In this document: positions 46,221 to 58,627 of the stretch, one piece after another
Layout of the letters: the number at the start of each line of letters is the position of its first letter
Numbering within the stretch: the stretch's first letter is position 1
DNA from: Limonium bicolor
Taxonomy: Eukaryota > Streptophyta > Magnoliopsida > Caryophyllales > Plumbaginaceae
Direction of reading: 5' to 3'
DNA length: 64,000 bases
NCBI GenBank assembly: GCA_023374045.1
Contig: CM041778.1
Coordinates: forward strand, 403,928,438 to 403,992,437
Notes under the pieces: model-generated
The model's database searches: none
What the model was told of the DNA's origin: nothing
Seen by the model: only the letters and a program-made list of their open reading frames with translations
Program-made: the position numbers and the translations under genes

Positions 46221-49200
46221 TCAGTATGGAGGATCATGCACCGTGATCACCGAATGGACTTCGGCGATGTCACCACTTAGATAGTGTTTCAACTGAGACC
46301 CGTTGACTTTGAATGTCTCCCCTTCTGTATTGATTAAACCTATAGCTCTATAGGGCGAGACACTCGTCACTGTGAACGGTCTAGACCAACGAGATTTCAA
46401 CTTTCCTGGGAATAGTTTCAGGCGGGAGTTGAATAGAAGCACCTTATCTCCAACGTGAAACTCACGCTTGACCAACATCTTATCATGCCACCTTTTTGTT
46501 TTCTCCTTATAGATCTTGGCATTCTCATAGGCTTCCTCTCTAAACTCTTCCAAATTGCACAACTGCAACTTGCGCTTTACACCAGCCTTTCGTAAATCAA
46601 AATTTAAAGCTTTGATGGCCCAAAAAGACTTATGCTCCAACTCTACAGGCAAGTGACATGCCTTGCCATAAACCAACTTATATGGAGACATACCTAAGGG
46701 TGTTTTGAAGGCAGTGCGGTATGCCCACAAGGCATCATCTAGCTTGAGCGACCAATCGCGTCTAGAGGATGTGACAGATTTCTGAAGGATCCACTTGATT
46801 TCTCTATTGGTAATCTCGGCTTGCCCGTTTGTTTGTGTGATACGTAGTAGAGAAACCTTATGCCGTACGCCATACTTCTGTAGAAGAGCTTCAAACAGTT
46901 TGTTGCAGAAGTGGGTACCTCCATCACTAATGATTGCTCGCGGAACACCAAAACGAGTGAATATATTCCGCTTCAAAAATTTCAGCACTACTTTTGCATC
47001 ATTAGTTGGTGCTGCTATTGCTTCAGCCCATTTCGTAACGTAGTCCACTGCTACCAAGATGTAGAGGTTACCTTGAGATGATGGAAACGGTCCCATGAAA
47101 TCAATGCCCCAAAGGTCGAATGGTTCAACTTCCAATATAGAATTCAAGGGCATCTCATGGCGTCTAGATAGGTTCCCCTGCCTTTGGCACTGGTCACATG
47201 TGGATACAAACAGATAGCAATCTTTGTTCAAGGTCTTCCAAAAGAAACCTGCTTCCAAAACTTTTGCGGCTGTCCGAGCAGGACCGAAATGACCTTCTAC
47301 TTCTCTTGAGTGACAATGAACAAGGATATCTCTTATTTCAGTATCAGGAACACATCTACGAATCATCCTATCCGCACAAACCTTGAAAAGAAATGGATCG
47401 TCCCAACGGTAGTGCTTAACAGTGGAGAAGAACTTCTTCCTCTGCTGATATGTTAATTTTGGGGGTACTACTTGTTTTGCAAGATAGTTTGCAATATCCG
47501 CGTACCAAGGATCTCCCGTGGAACCAACTTTGAACACATACTCATCGGGGAAGAACTCGTTAATTGGTATACCGTCATCAGCATATTTAATCCGAGATAA
47601 GTGATCAGCCACTCCATTCTGTACTCCGGGCTTGTCTTTTATCTCTATATCAAACTCCTGAAGGAGTAGGATCCATCGAATCAGCCTCGGTTTTGCTTCT
47701 GGCTTTTTGAATAAATGTCGTAGGGCGGATTGATCTGTATGGACTATGACTTTACTCCCAATGATGTATGATCTGAATTTGTCACATGCAAAGACGATGG
47801 CTAACAACTCCTTTTCTGTTGTTGCATAATTTTTTTGTGCATCATTAAGTGTCTTGCTTGCATAGTAGACTACCTTTAGCATTTTGTCATGTCTTTGCTC
47901 CAGAACTGCTCCCATAGAAAAATCGCTAGCATCACACATGATCTCGAATGGCAGAGACCAATCAGGCGCAACAACAACCGGTCCAGATACTAGCTTTTCC
48001 TTGATGATGGTAAATGCCTCAAGACATTCTTTAGTGAAGTCGAATTTCACATCCTTGGCCAGCAAGTCACACAACGGCTTAGATATCTTCGAAAAGTCTT
48101 TAATGAACCGTCTGTAGAAGCCCGCATGTCCTAGGAAACTCCTCACATCTTTTACTGTAGCTGGTGGTGGTAACTTATCGATCACTTCAACCTTAGCCCT
48201 GTCCGCCTCAATACCTCTGCTAGAGATCTTGTGTCCCAGCACAATGCCCTCTTGCACCATGAAGTGGCACTTTTCCCAGTTTAGGACTAAATTGGTTTCT
48301 CTGCACCTGGCTAAGATATGATCCAAATTTTCCAAACAAGAGTCAAAAGTTAGTCCAAAAACTGAAAAATCATCCATGAAAACCTCGATGCATTTTTCAA
48401 TGTAGTCGGAAAATATGGCTGTCATGCAACGCTGGAAGGTAGCTGGAGCGTTACATAAACCGAAGGGCATGTGTCGGTAGGCATACGTGCCATATGGGCA
48501 TGTGAAAGTTGTTTTCTCTTGGTCCTCTTCAGCAATAGGTATCTGAAAATACCCAGAGTAACCATCCAGGAAACAGTAATATTTATGCCCTGCAAGTCTC
48601 TCCAACATTTGGTCAATGAAAGGAAGAGGGAAATGATCTTTTCTGGTTGCATCATTCAACTTTCGATAGTCAATGCACACTCTATGCCCTGTAATAGTTC
48701 TATAAGGAACTAGCTCACCTTTATCATTGGGAATTACAGTAAATCTCCCTTTCTTGGGCACTACTTGTGTAGGGCTCACCCATTCACTATCAGAAATTGC
48801 ATAAATAATATCTGCATCGAGAAGCTTAATGACTTCCTTCTTTACCACCTCCTTCATGTTTGGGTTCAATCTTCTCTGGGGTTGAACTAGTGGTTTATAG
48901 TTTTCTTCAAGAAAGATGCGGTGTGTACAAAAGTGAGGAGCTATCCCCTGGATATCATCGATTGACCAACCTATCGCCTTCTTGTTCTTCCTAAGCACCT
49001 GCACTAGTTGTTCCTCCTGTTTATCATTTAGTTCTGCAGAGATAATGACAGGCAAACTAGAGGGTTCAATTAAGAAAACATATTTTAAATGGCTGGGGAG
49101 AGGTTTCAGCTCCAAGGATGGTGGTTCTTTGATAGAGGGAATCAACTCCTGAGGTTCCCTTTCTAGCTTTTCACGTTCTATCATGGGACCTTTTCGATAT

Positions 49201-49444
49201 CGTCCTCCCGCTGATAATTGGAATGCCACAGCAGAGACCTCTAGATCATCATGAATTCTATCTATGGATTCCACTAAGCATTTCTCTAACTCATCGATGT
49301 CAGCAGGGCTAAATACATAATCGTCCAGTAGAGAGTCAATAGATTCCAAACTAAAACAAGCATGTACATCATATGGGTGTTTTGTAACCTTTGACATGTC
49401 AAAAACAAGCTGTTCATCATGCATTCTCAATATTATCTTACCAC
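46221..49444 (-). CDS. pol: Element F RT, RNase H and integrase, one open frame (pol 3' part)
   Basis: 1069 codons are open from 49430, and the frame stays open to the insertion site at 49444, where it joins the protease part at 58628 across element G. The RT fingers and palm contain [20 protein letters not shown], with FMDDFSVFG near residue 350. RNase H spans about 500-610 ([38 protein letters not shown]). Integrase has a zinc region near 703-747 ([17 protein letters not shown]), then DFMGPF near 776, IISDGGTHF near 833 and [10 protein letters not shown] near 871. The segment before the catalytic Glu reads [10 protein letters not shown] where D has PYHPQTNGQ, a possible local change in the active-site region. 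The length matches a complete Athila pol downstream of protease. Element G prevents normal expression from the gag-pol RNA. Confidence 0.93.
49440..49444. repeat. Target site duplication ACCAC, left side of element G
   Basis: It matches 58628-58632. The duplicated bases are within F's codons, between VEGG and KIILR. Confidence 0.95.
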
Positions 49445-51235
49445 TGTGAGCTTCGATTTTAAACCCTATCCTATGTTGATTAAAGTTGATTAGGATCTAA
49501 CCGGGTTTTAGGTCCACTTATAGCCTAAGATTAATAACTATGTCATATAACAATAATTATTAAAACCTAAGCTAGCTCACTGGAACCTATTATGAGTCGC
49601 CACCTAATTTTAACCTAGATCAAATTAGGAAAGGAAAGTTCGGATTCGGGGGCTCGATATTCGACTTAATTAGGGTTCAATTACTTTCATTACCCCTCCT
49701 AGGTCGTTTTTCCTCTACTTGGTTTAATTACGGCTTTCTACAAAGTTGCTTTTTAACCTAGGTGCGCGCTTTTGTTTTTTGTGTTATTTAGCATTTTTTG
49801 ACAGAAAATTAAAGTGGAAATTAAAATACCTAAACTAGGGTTTCGGAGGCAGAATTAGGTCAAATTTTGTTTCCGTCCGTAGCCACGGACCTAATGTCCG
49901 AAGCCACGGACCCCAGTTAACCTACATAACAATAAAAGTCGAATTAAACAGAAAACAGAAAATTGTAAAGTCGGGGCCACGGACAGGCTGTCCGTGGGCC
50001 CGGACATTATTAGAAAACCTAAATTTTAAAAAATTTAAAAATCCCGCCGCCGTCCGTGGGCGTCCGGGCTTTCGGACAGGGAGTCCGGGACCCCGGACAC
50101 GACGTCCGTGGGTGCGGACAGTCCTCGGACGGCGGCGTTGAGGCTGTTCCCGAAGGTGTTTTTGGCTCAAATTTTATGGGTGTGTAGCCTGAAAGATGTA
50201 CAATGCGTTAGTGATCGAAAGTTCTCAATTTGAATTCGAATTATGCACGAAACTTGGTAAACAAGTTATTGGACAGAAGCTTGAATAAACAGCAATACAG
50301 AAGCGTACGAAGGTTAGTTTGAGCCCAAATTTTGAGGCAAGACAGATAATACCGTGGAGAATTAGGGAAGTGGAGTTTCTACCTGTTTTACCTTCGGATT
50401 CACAACGTTTCTTCACACCGGGATTCGTCGAGTGCTCCGTTGATGGCAGACCCGAGAGGATTTCGACCCAAGCTTCTGGTTGTTGGTTGTTCTTGCTGTT
50501 CTTCACGTTTTGGAGGTTTTTGTGGGGTTTTGATGATTATTGGTGCTTTGGGAATTGGAAAACGTGTTTAGATGGTGATTTCGGGGGATTTTCGGTATGA
50601 TTTGGGTGGCCGGGTGTTGGAAAACGTGAGAGAGAGAGAGGAGGCTGTGTTTTCTGACTCTCTAGGGTTCTTGAGCATATGAAGTTCTGATTTTATCCAA
50701 AAACCTATCCCCTTATATAGACTTTCTTAAAGATAAAGAAAATCTAGTAAAAGTAAGATTTTTTGATATTTTAATTAAGTGACTTCCCAAATGAATTTTG
50801 CTGTGAAATTTTAAACACATGTCAAGGATGGATATTACGAATTTTCTGAGGTGGAACCGAATTTTTTTTAATGTTGGAATATTTTTAAATTGAATTTCTC
50901 GTCAGATTCAGTCAGAAATTGCTAGAAAATTATTGGAAATTCGAAAAATCAAAATTCCAACGCCATTATGCTTAGAATGTCATCCTCTATCATGGGTTAA
51001 AATATCAAAGCATTTCAAGTTGATTTGGGCATCCTTTGGAGGAGAGAGAAAGCTCATAGGAGGTCTTAGGAGCCTTTAAAGATTACCAAAACGCCCCTGA
51101 AAGTGACGAAGCTGCTCCCCATGCCATGAAACGCGCCGATCGAGCCGGGATTCCTCACTGCTTGATTAAAATGCCTCTCACAACACCAGTACCTCGTAGA
51201 CCCTAGCCAGGGGGGTCAAAATTTTGGGTATAACA
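49445..51235 (-). repeat. Element G 3' LTR (1791 bp)
   Basis: It is the pair of 56838-58627. The TATA-like CTATATAAGG is on the - strand at 50711-50720. The open frames around 50225-50600 occur in both LTR copies and lack known domains. Confidence 0.95.
49873..50135. repeat. Inverted-repeat cluster, element G 3' LTR
   Basis: It contains CCACGGACAG (49977-49986), one base, then CTGTCCGTGG (49988-49997), a near-perfect 21-bp palindrome. GTCCGTAGCCACGGAC, GTCCGGGACCCCGGAC and similar units surround it. On the element's strand it lies 590-840 bp downstream of the TATA-like site, so it should be transcribed. Confidence 0.9.
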
Positions 51236-51249
51236 GATTGCCCCCCGTC
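51236..51249 (-). promoter_or_regulatory. Element G polypurine tract
   Basis: On the - strand GACGGGGGGCAATC abuts the LTR start TGTTATACCC. Confidence 0.82.
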
Positions 51250-51354
51250 AACTAGACTTTGTAATGAAAGTGAGAAGGCTAGTTGATGCTTGAGTGATAC
51301 CCCAAAATTTCAAATGTTTCCAAGACCCTGCATATTATCGAAAACTGACAAATT

Positions 51355-51545
51355 GTGTCGAGCTATTCTAAGGCGCTGACTACCTAAAATGATGATATGA
51401 TGTCAAACTGTTCTAAGGCGTTGACTACCTATGACGAATGAGATGATGTCAAGCTATTCTAAGGTGTTGACTACCTATAAGTAAAGTGAAATGAAGTAAT
51501 GTCAAGCGATTCTAAGGCGTTGACTACCTATGAGATGATGATAAC
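51355..51545. repeat. Tandem repeat, element G 3' region, array 1
   Basis: Four units of about 45-60 bp carry TCTAAGGCGTTGACTACCTA. A GATGATGCTAATGAT-type trinucleotide-rich stretch follows at about 51567-51660. Confidence 0.85.
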
Positions 51546-51873
51546 TGGGTGGTATGCAAATGCAAGAATGCTGAAATGCTAATGATGCTAATGATGTTGA
51601 TGATGTTGATGATAATGCTGGTGATAATGCTGATGATGCTGATGATAATGCTGATGATGCTCGGATGCTTCTGGGGACCGAAACCCGTGCTAATGCTCCT
51701 GGCTGGACCCAATGTGGACTTATTGCCATCGCCCCCCAAGCCGGTGTGCAAGGATAACTCCTGGTAAAAACCTTGGGGACTTATTGCCTTCGCCCACCAT
51801 TCGTTGATCCCGGAAATAAGTTGACATCGCAAAAGGAGGATTTATTGCCATCACCTCGCCAACTTTTCTGTCG

Positions 51874-52325
51874 CCAGGTCTTGTGACGCGCCTGGATAAT
51901 GCAACTAGGTCTTATGACGAGCCTATATGAATGAGATGAATGCAAAGTGTTTGATGAGAGTGGGTAAGCTAGAGGGTAACTCTAGGTCTCACTACGAGCC
52001 TAAGGGAATGCAACTAGGTCTTACGACGAGCCTAAAAGATGGTTCTAGGTCTTATGACGAGCCTAAAGGATGGTTCTAGGTCTTATGACGAGCCTAAGGG
52101 AATACGACTAGGTCTTACTACGAGCCTAAGGATGGATCTAGGTCTTATGACGAGCCTAAGAATGGATCTAGGTCTTATGACGAGCCTAAAGGATGGTTCT
52201 AGGTCTTATGACGAGCCTAAGGGAATACGACTAGGTCTTACTACGAGCCTAAGGATGGATCTAGGTCTTATGACGAGCCTAAGAATGGATCTAGGTCTTA
52301 TGACGAGCCTAAAGGTTGTTCTAAG
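51874..52325. repeat. Tandem repeat, element G 3' region, array 2 (about 31-bp unit)
   Basis: About 13 copies of a unit built on CTAGGTCTTATGACGAGCCT are present. The last ten fall into a higher-order block of five units, about 150 bp, present twice (52043-52192 and about 52193-52320). The repetitive open frame at 52039-52338 is an artefact of this array. Confidence 0.9.
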
Positions 52326-52389
52326 TGAAAGTGGGTAAAATGTATAAGTGGATGTAGAAGAATTAAAGTTCATGCCAAATCTGGAGATG

Positions 52390-52690
52390 GTAGTGCTCAA
52401 GATGGGCCTGCGGATGTTTGGACGTGGAGGTAGGGCTTAAGACGGGCCTGTGGGAATTTGATGTGGAGGAAGGGCTTAGGACGGGCCTGTGAATGTTTGG
52501 ATGCGGAGGTAGGGCTTAAGACGGGCCTGCGGGAATTTGATGTGGAGAAGGGCTTAGGACGGGCCTGTGAATGTTTGGATGCGGAGGTGGGGCTTAAGAC
52601 GGGCCTGCGGGGATTTGATGTGGAGGAAGGGCTTAGGACGGGCCTGTGGGTGTTTGGATGCGGAGGTGGGGCTTAAGACGGGCCTGTAAG
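52390..52690. repeat. Tandem repeat, element G 3' region, array 3
   Basis: Units of about 40 bp alternate between GGGCTTAAGACGGGCCTG and GGGCTTAGGACGGGCCTG, giving an approximately 80-bp double unit repeated about four times. Tandem arrays in the 3' untranslated region are typical of Ogre elements. Confidence 0.88.
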
Positions 52691-54447
52691 AATGGTTTGA
52701 ACCTTTGGGTTTTGGACTTTTGGGCCTCCATCGGTGTTGTTGTCGCAATTGTTGGAACCAACAATTGCCCCCAGTATTCTTTCTTAAGGCAATCTGAGTT
52801 AGAGTTCATGGCAATCGATCGGAACGATCGATTGCCCCCAGTATTTTCTTTGGCTAAGCGTGCGAACAAGTCTCGTCCTCATAGGGTCAAGGCTTATGTT
52901 TTGATGTGGTGCTTCCTAACCTACGCTCGATGTGTTTGGTGTTTGCACTCGTTTCTCACTTACAGTCACAACTTCTCAACCATTGAATTTGACATTTGTT
53001 AGATTTACGCGTTCAACCTGTTACTTTCACGTGATTAGATACACAACTACTAAGTCGGAAGTCTTTTGAGCTTATAACGTGGCTATGGGGTGTGATGAAT
53101 GACAACAGGATAATGGAGGAATGTTTAGGATATGTGGAGCTTTAAAGATGACCAAAGCTGCAACTTGCACCGTCCCTTGGACTTGTCTTCTTTGCCTTGA
53201 AGTCGTTTGGCTATTTCATGATGACTTAGCTTGTGAACTTGGGACTTGGAACTTTTTGGGTTGTTTCTTGCACCTTCTCTCTTTCTTCCAATTTTGGATT
53301 TCTTCGAGGCTTTTCAGGTTTGCCTTTCTTTGAACTTCCTTTCCTCGGGGTTCTTGTGTTTCCCGGTTTTGAACTTTGAGAGCTGTGAGCTCATTTGGAT
53401 CCTGTGTCACTTTGGGACCATTTGCGGATCGTTTCGTCATGCTGGTAGCAATTTTGCTTCTTTGGACTTATGAAGTTGCTGTCCAAAAGTCGGGCTCCTT
53501 GCTTCCTTTGGTCACCGGGTCGGTTATTCATCATTGGCTAGCTTATTTGTGGAGCTTGTAGTGTTGTGAAAAAGGTTATATATGAAAAGCTCAGCGGGGG
53601 GTGCCTAGGGTTTAATGTCAGGGTTCACAAGCTTTTGGCTGTGTGGTGCTGTTTCCTAGGTGCTTCGTCATCCCTAATAGTTGTGTATCCATTCTTTGTT
53701 ACTTTTCATAGGTTTAAGCGTAAATTTACAAAATATCTCCTTCGATCGGAGTCATGCCGTTTACCTTACCTTTAAATGTGGCCTCTCTGGAGTCGTGTAA
53801 AAATGACACGCTCTTTCGCTCTTGGTTTTACCACTCAAGGTACTCTCGCGAAGTGTACACTCGGAGACTTGCTTGCACATTTAAACAAAAGAAACAAACA
53901 TTATCGTTCCTTAACTCAGATTGCCCCCAGTATTGTTGTGGGGCTTCTTGACAAACCTTAGAATGCCCAAGTTATTATGGAGGGTGACTGCATGTGTGGT
54001 GGTGAACAATGGTGGTGAGTGGTGACGGGGTGATTGCTGAGTGATTTTTTTTTTTTTTTTTGCGGCAGCAGCTTTGTTTTTGATGAAATGACGGAATGCT
54101 GTGACATGTGGGATGGCTGTGGGGAAGGTGGCGAGTGTGCGGATGGGAAGGCGGTTTTGCACAGGAGGTTTCGTGAAAAACAAAGGTCCTTACTCTTATA
54201 TGTTTGCAGACATGCCTTATGAGAGAGTTTTCTTTTCCTTTTTTTTCCTTTTTTTTAGCACATGAACGGAAGTATAAACGTTGAAACATGAACAAAGAAG
54301 AAATTTTATTGATGACCCAAGGGAACAACAATGGTACCGAGTACCAACTAAACAGCAGAACTAGCTAAAACAACCTAAAAGAAAAGAAAAAGGAAAAGGA
54401 CAAAAGCTACGCAAAACAACTTAAAAGGAGAAAAACAACAAAGATTC
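52691..54447 (-). other. Element G 3' non-coding remainder with polypurine-like repeats
   Basis: No gene was recognised. ATTGCCCCCAGTATT occurs at 52764-52778 and 52831-52845, and at 53920-53934. On the element's strand this is GGGGGCAAT, like the true polypurine tract. A poly(T) run lies near 54045-54062. Frames in 53121-53961 have no known domain. Confidence 0.7.
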
Positions 54448-55890
54448 CTAGTGGTGATCTGGCATAGGGTTCCCGAAGATATTCCCGCGCTCTGAGAACT
54501 GAAGTCCCTGGTCAATCAGGTCTTGGATCTTATGCTGTAGGGCCCTGCAATGATCGGTGTCGTGACCTGGTAACTGATGGTAGTGACAGAACTGATTTGG
54601 ACTCCTGCCCAAACGGGTGACTCCTGGTCGGGGCGGAAGAGGCTGTAAGATGTTCTGCTCCTGGAGCTTTTTCAGAGCATGACTCAAAGGCCGACCGATA
54701 TCTGTGAATTCTCGCTGACTGAAATCCGGTCTGGGAGGCGGTACCGCTCGATAGTTCCTCCCTTGCTCCCTTGGCTGCTGGACTGCATTCACCTCGTACT
54801 GTCCCGCGTACCTCTGCGGTGCGCTCTGTGCATAAGCTGTGGTTGGGTAGGAAGCTTTCGCCGGTTCAGATTTTGAGAACTTTGAATTACTTCCGGCTCC
54901 TCGAGAATATCCAAGCTTTAGGTCTCCCCTGTGGATCTTCTCCTCCAAAACTCCTACCTGGCCCATGAGCATATCAAAGCTTGGAAAGTACATATACTTT
55001 AATTCATCATTGTACTGCTTTTGCAGTTCTCAACAATCATGCGAATTTGTTCCTGCTCACCATCCTTATGGCATGCCCGCTGCTTCCTCCTCCACCGCTT
55101 TATAAAGTCAGACATGGACTCACTCCTTTGGCGCGTGCTGGCAAGGTTAGACCGGGTGATTTCCAAGTTTTTAGCATACTCAAAGTGTCAGGAAGTTCAC
55201 ATATCTCCTCGTACGTCTTGGTGTTCATTCTCTGAGTTAGGTACCATCGTTGAGGTCTCATCTAAGTACCGAGCGAAAACCTTGGCCTTCTGCATATCAT
55301 GAGCCTCAGGATAGACATCTCCCGATCAAACATCACCAAATGAATTTGGGGATCGGTCGAGCCCTTGTTAGAGAGCCAAAGTGGGGCTTCAGCTTTGCAG
55401 GTAGCTCAACGTCTGGATAGGATCCCATGGAGAGGTAGTCAAAACCAGCAGGTTTTCCACAGCCTTTTTCATGCGCTCAATGCGCCTCAGAGCCCTCTGA
55501 ACCTCAGCGGCTAACTGATTCCCGGGAGCACCACCTCCATATCCGACATGGGTCATGTCCCTCCAAGGAGATATTGTCCATGCCGTATAAAGGGTTGACA
55601 AATCCTTGCAGTGGTCCTTCTCGTCTTGCTGCCTCCAAGGATCCTATTTTCTCATGGAGCTCAACTGTTGCCGCTGTATGCCTGCCTCCAGGGCTTCAAT
55701 GGCAGCTTGATGTTTCTGTACCAGGCTGGCCATTTGATCCTGCTCCCCCATTGGACCCCCAGCGGTCCTTCTTTGGGCTGCCGCTTCCAATGCGGCCAAC
55801 TTATCTTCTAGCTTGGCGATTGTGTCCACATACTTATTCTCGAGTGCCTGGATTGCTTCCTGGTGTTCTAAATCCAAATTTTTCATGAGC
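54448..55890 (-). pseudogene. gag: Element G gag, degenerate
   Basis: On the - strand a possible coiled-coil N-terminal part (55886-55644: EHQEAIQALENKYVDTIAKLEDKLAALEAA) is followed by 55601-55389 (VQRALRRIERMKKAVE), then broken capsid text (EAHDMQKAKVFARYLDETST; SMSDFIKRWRRKQRACHKDG; QEQIRMIVEN) with frameshifts and stops between 55380 and 55000. The open C-terminal part is 54993-54448, including FCHYHQLPGHDTDHCRALQHKIQDLIDQG, the Cys/His motif of Ogre gag. No protease follows. Confidence 0.82.
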
Positions 55891-56819
55891 TCTTCAACAG
55901 AAGTGTTCTGGTTTTCCCCCCTGCTGGCTGATCCTCTTGAGAGATATCATCATGCGCCTGGACCGACATGTCAGCTGAGCTAGAATCTACCCTGGGCTGA
56001 AATAACGGAGGTGGGGAGTAGGCAGTCGGGTCAAACGTCCGGAACTTCTGTCCCAGCGCCTTTCTGAAATCTTGCCTTCTTTCTGTTTTAGAACATAAAA
56101 AGAAACATTAGGGCATGGGCTTTCAACAACGTGGAAAGGCTTTCCCCTGAGGGCCCTTGTGTTCTAATTACAGGACTCTTTTGCTTTTTTCCGGACTATT
56201 TGGGCCGTTGGACATTCGAGCATTTCATTCGGACTGGGAGAGACTGTTGGGCCGATACAGACATTGGGCCTGAGGCCCAGGAGGAGATAACATATGCACA
56301 GAAATCTTACATAAGGTGGCGATGCAAATGGCCTCACAAGATCTCAATCCAACAGGTACGGGTCGACCCGGAGGGTGCTTGGGGCACGGGCCCGGGTTGC
56401 CACAAAGGTATAGGGCTTGCACGCTATCTCTTTGGGCTTCCCCACTTTTTTCACATCACCTAAAGGTGTGCGTCTACGGTCGGGTCTTTGACTGACCAAA
56501 CAATGGGCTAGTAAGGGTACTGCCAGGAAAATGCTTGGGGCTAAGGCCCAGGTATTAAGGGGGTGTGGTTAGACGACACCCTCCTCTTTTCCCCCATTTA
56601 TTCACATCACCTAAAAGGTGTGAGTCCCTGACAGGGGACCCTCAAACGGGTCCCGGGGTGAAACTGGTTTGCGTGGACCCTCGCTCTCGTATGATGCAAG
56701 GGTGCAAAAATTAAAGTGCGCACATAAATAAACAAGCAACATAGTAAAAGCCATAAATAAAGTTTTCAAGTTAAGCCCTCTTTCTTAAAATTAAACAAGT
56801 TAAAATTAAGAAGTTTTCC
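55891..56819 (-). other. Element G leader
   Basis: This is untranslated sequence between PBS and gag, about 0.9 kb. The open frames on the + strand near 56131-56463 have no recognised domain. Two GGGTCTTTGACTGACC/TTCACATCACCTAAAGGTGTG-type direct repeats occur near 56450 and 56610. Confidence 0.6.
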
Positions 56820-56837
56820 CCAGCAGAGTCGCCAGTC
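56820..56837 (-). promoter_or_regulatory. Element G primer binding site (Arg tRNA type)
   Basis: On the - strand TGGCGACTCTGCTGGGGA follows the LTR end after two bases, the characteristic Ogre/Tat PBS. Confidence 0.9.
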
Positions 56838-58627
56838 TGTGAGCCTCGATTTTAAACCCTATCCTATGTTGATTAAAGTTGATTAGGATCTAACCGGGTT
56901 TTAGGTCCACTTATAGCCTAAGATTAATAACTATGTCATATAACAATAATTATTAAAACCTAAGCTAGCTCACTGGAACCTATTATGAGTCGCCACCTAA
57001 TTTTAACCTAGATCAAATTAGGAAAGGAGAGTTCGGGTTCGGGGGCTCGATATTCGACTTAATTAGGGTTCAATTACTTTCATTACCCCTCCTAGGTCGT
57101 TTTTCCTCTACTTGGTTTAATTACGGCTTTCTACAAAGTTGCTTTTTAACCTAGGTGCGCGCTTCTGTTTTTTTGTGTTTTTTAGCATTTTTTGACAGAA
57201 AATTAAAGTGGAAATTAAAATACCTAAACTAGGGTTTCGGAGGCAGAATTAGGTCAATTTTGTTTCGTCCGTAGCCACGGACCTAATGTCCGAAGCCACG
57301 GACCCCAGTTAACCTACATAACAATAAAAGTCGAATTAAACAGAAAACAGAAAATTGTAAAGTCCGGGGCCACGGACAGGCTGTCCGTGGGCCCGGACAT
57401 TATTAGAAAACCTAAATTTTAAAAAATTTAAAAAATCCCGCCTCCGTCCGTGGGCGTCCGGGCTTTCGGACAGGGAGTCCGGGACCCCGGACACGACGTC
57501 CGTGGGTGCGGACAGTCCTCGGACGGCGGCGTTGAGGCTGTTCCCGAAGGTGTTTTTGGCTCAAATTTTATGGGTGTGTAGCCTGAAAGATGTACAATGC
57601 GTTAGTGATCGAAATTTCTCAATTTGAATTCGAATTATGCACGAAACTTGGTAAACAAGTTATTGGACAGAAGCTTGAATAAACAGCAATACAGAAGCGT
57701 ACGAAGGTTAGTTTGAGCCCAAATTTTGAGGCAAGACAGATAATACCGTGGAGAATTAGGGAAGTGGAGTTTCTACATGTTTTACCTTCGGATTCACAAC
57801 GTTTCTTCACACCGGGATTCGTCGAGTGCTCCGTTGATGGCAAACCCGAGAGGATTTCGACCCAAGCTTCTGGTTGTTGGTTGTTCTTGCTGTTCTTCAC
57901 GTTTTGGAGGTGTTTTTGTGGGGTTTGATGATTATTGGTGCTTTGGGAATTGGAAAACGTGTTTAGATGGTGATTTCGGGGGATTTTCGGTATGATTTGG
58001 GTGGCCGGGTGTTGGAAAACGTGAGAGAGAGAGAGGAGGGTGTTTTCTGACTCTCTAGGGTTCTTGAGCATATGAAGTTCTGATTTTATCCAAAACCTAT
58101 CCCCTTATATAGACTTTCTTAAAGATAAAGAAAATCTAGTAAAAGTAAGATTTTTGATATTTTAATTACGTGACTTCCCAAATGAATTTTGCTGTGAAAT
58201 TTTAACCACATGTCAAGGATGGATATTACGAATTTTTTGAGGTGGAACCGAATTTTTTTTAATGTTGGAATATTTTTAAATTGAATTTCTCGTCAGATTC
58301 AGTCAGAAATTGCTAGAAAATTATTGGAAATTCGAAAAATCAAAATTCCAACGCCATTATGCTTAGAATGTCATCCTCTATCATGGGTTAAAATATCAAA
58401 GCATTTCAAGTTGATTTGGGCATCCTTTGGAGGAGAGAGAAAGCTCATAGGAGGTCTTAGGAGCCTTTAAAGATTACCAAAACGCCCCCTGAAAGTGACG
58501 AAGCTGCTCCCCATGCCATGAAACGCGCCGATCGAGCCGGGATTCCTCACTGCTTGATTAAAATGCCTCTCACAACACCAGTACCTCGTAGACCCTAGCC
58601 AGGGGGGTCAAAATTTTGGGTATAACA
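56838..58627 (-). repeat. Element G 5' LTR (1790 bp)
   Basis: It is the pair of 49445-51235, with the inverted-repeat cluster at about 57266-57528 and a TATA-like site at 58103-58112 (- strand). The duplication ACCAC follows at 58628-58632. Confidence 0.95.

Larger units (their letters stand above)
49445..58627 (-). mobile_element. Element G: non-autonomous Ogre/Tat-type element keeping only gag (TR-GAG-like)
   Basis: 9183 bp with LTRs 49445-51235 and 56838-58627, flanked by ACCAC. On the - strand it begins TGTTATACCCAAAATTTTGACCCC. The PBS is TGGCGACTCTGCTGGGGA, the Arg-tRNA type used by Ogre. The interior carries a degenerate gag and about 3 kb of 3' non-coding sequence with several tandem repeats, but no protease, RT, RNase H or integrase wording in any frame. 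By-eye LTR divergence is about 0.7% (about 13 substitutions plus small indels), making it younger than its host F. Confidence 0.92.

Noticed and set aside
50225..50600. Frames of 82-150 codons present in both element G LTRs
   Set aside because: Duplication is explained by the LTR pair. No known domain, and the frame differs between the two copies by indels.
52039..52338. Repetitive 99-codon protein
   Set aside because: It is a translation of the 31-bp tandem array; the unit length is not kept in frame for function and it lies in a non-coding region.
53121..53775. Hydrophobic + strand frames suggesting a membrane protein
   Set aside because: Short, overlapping, without a shared start, antisense within G's 3' non-coding part.
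56131..56463. 110-codon + strand frame in element G leader
   Set aside because: Antisense to the element, no recognisable domain, in the untranslated leader.
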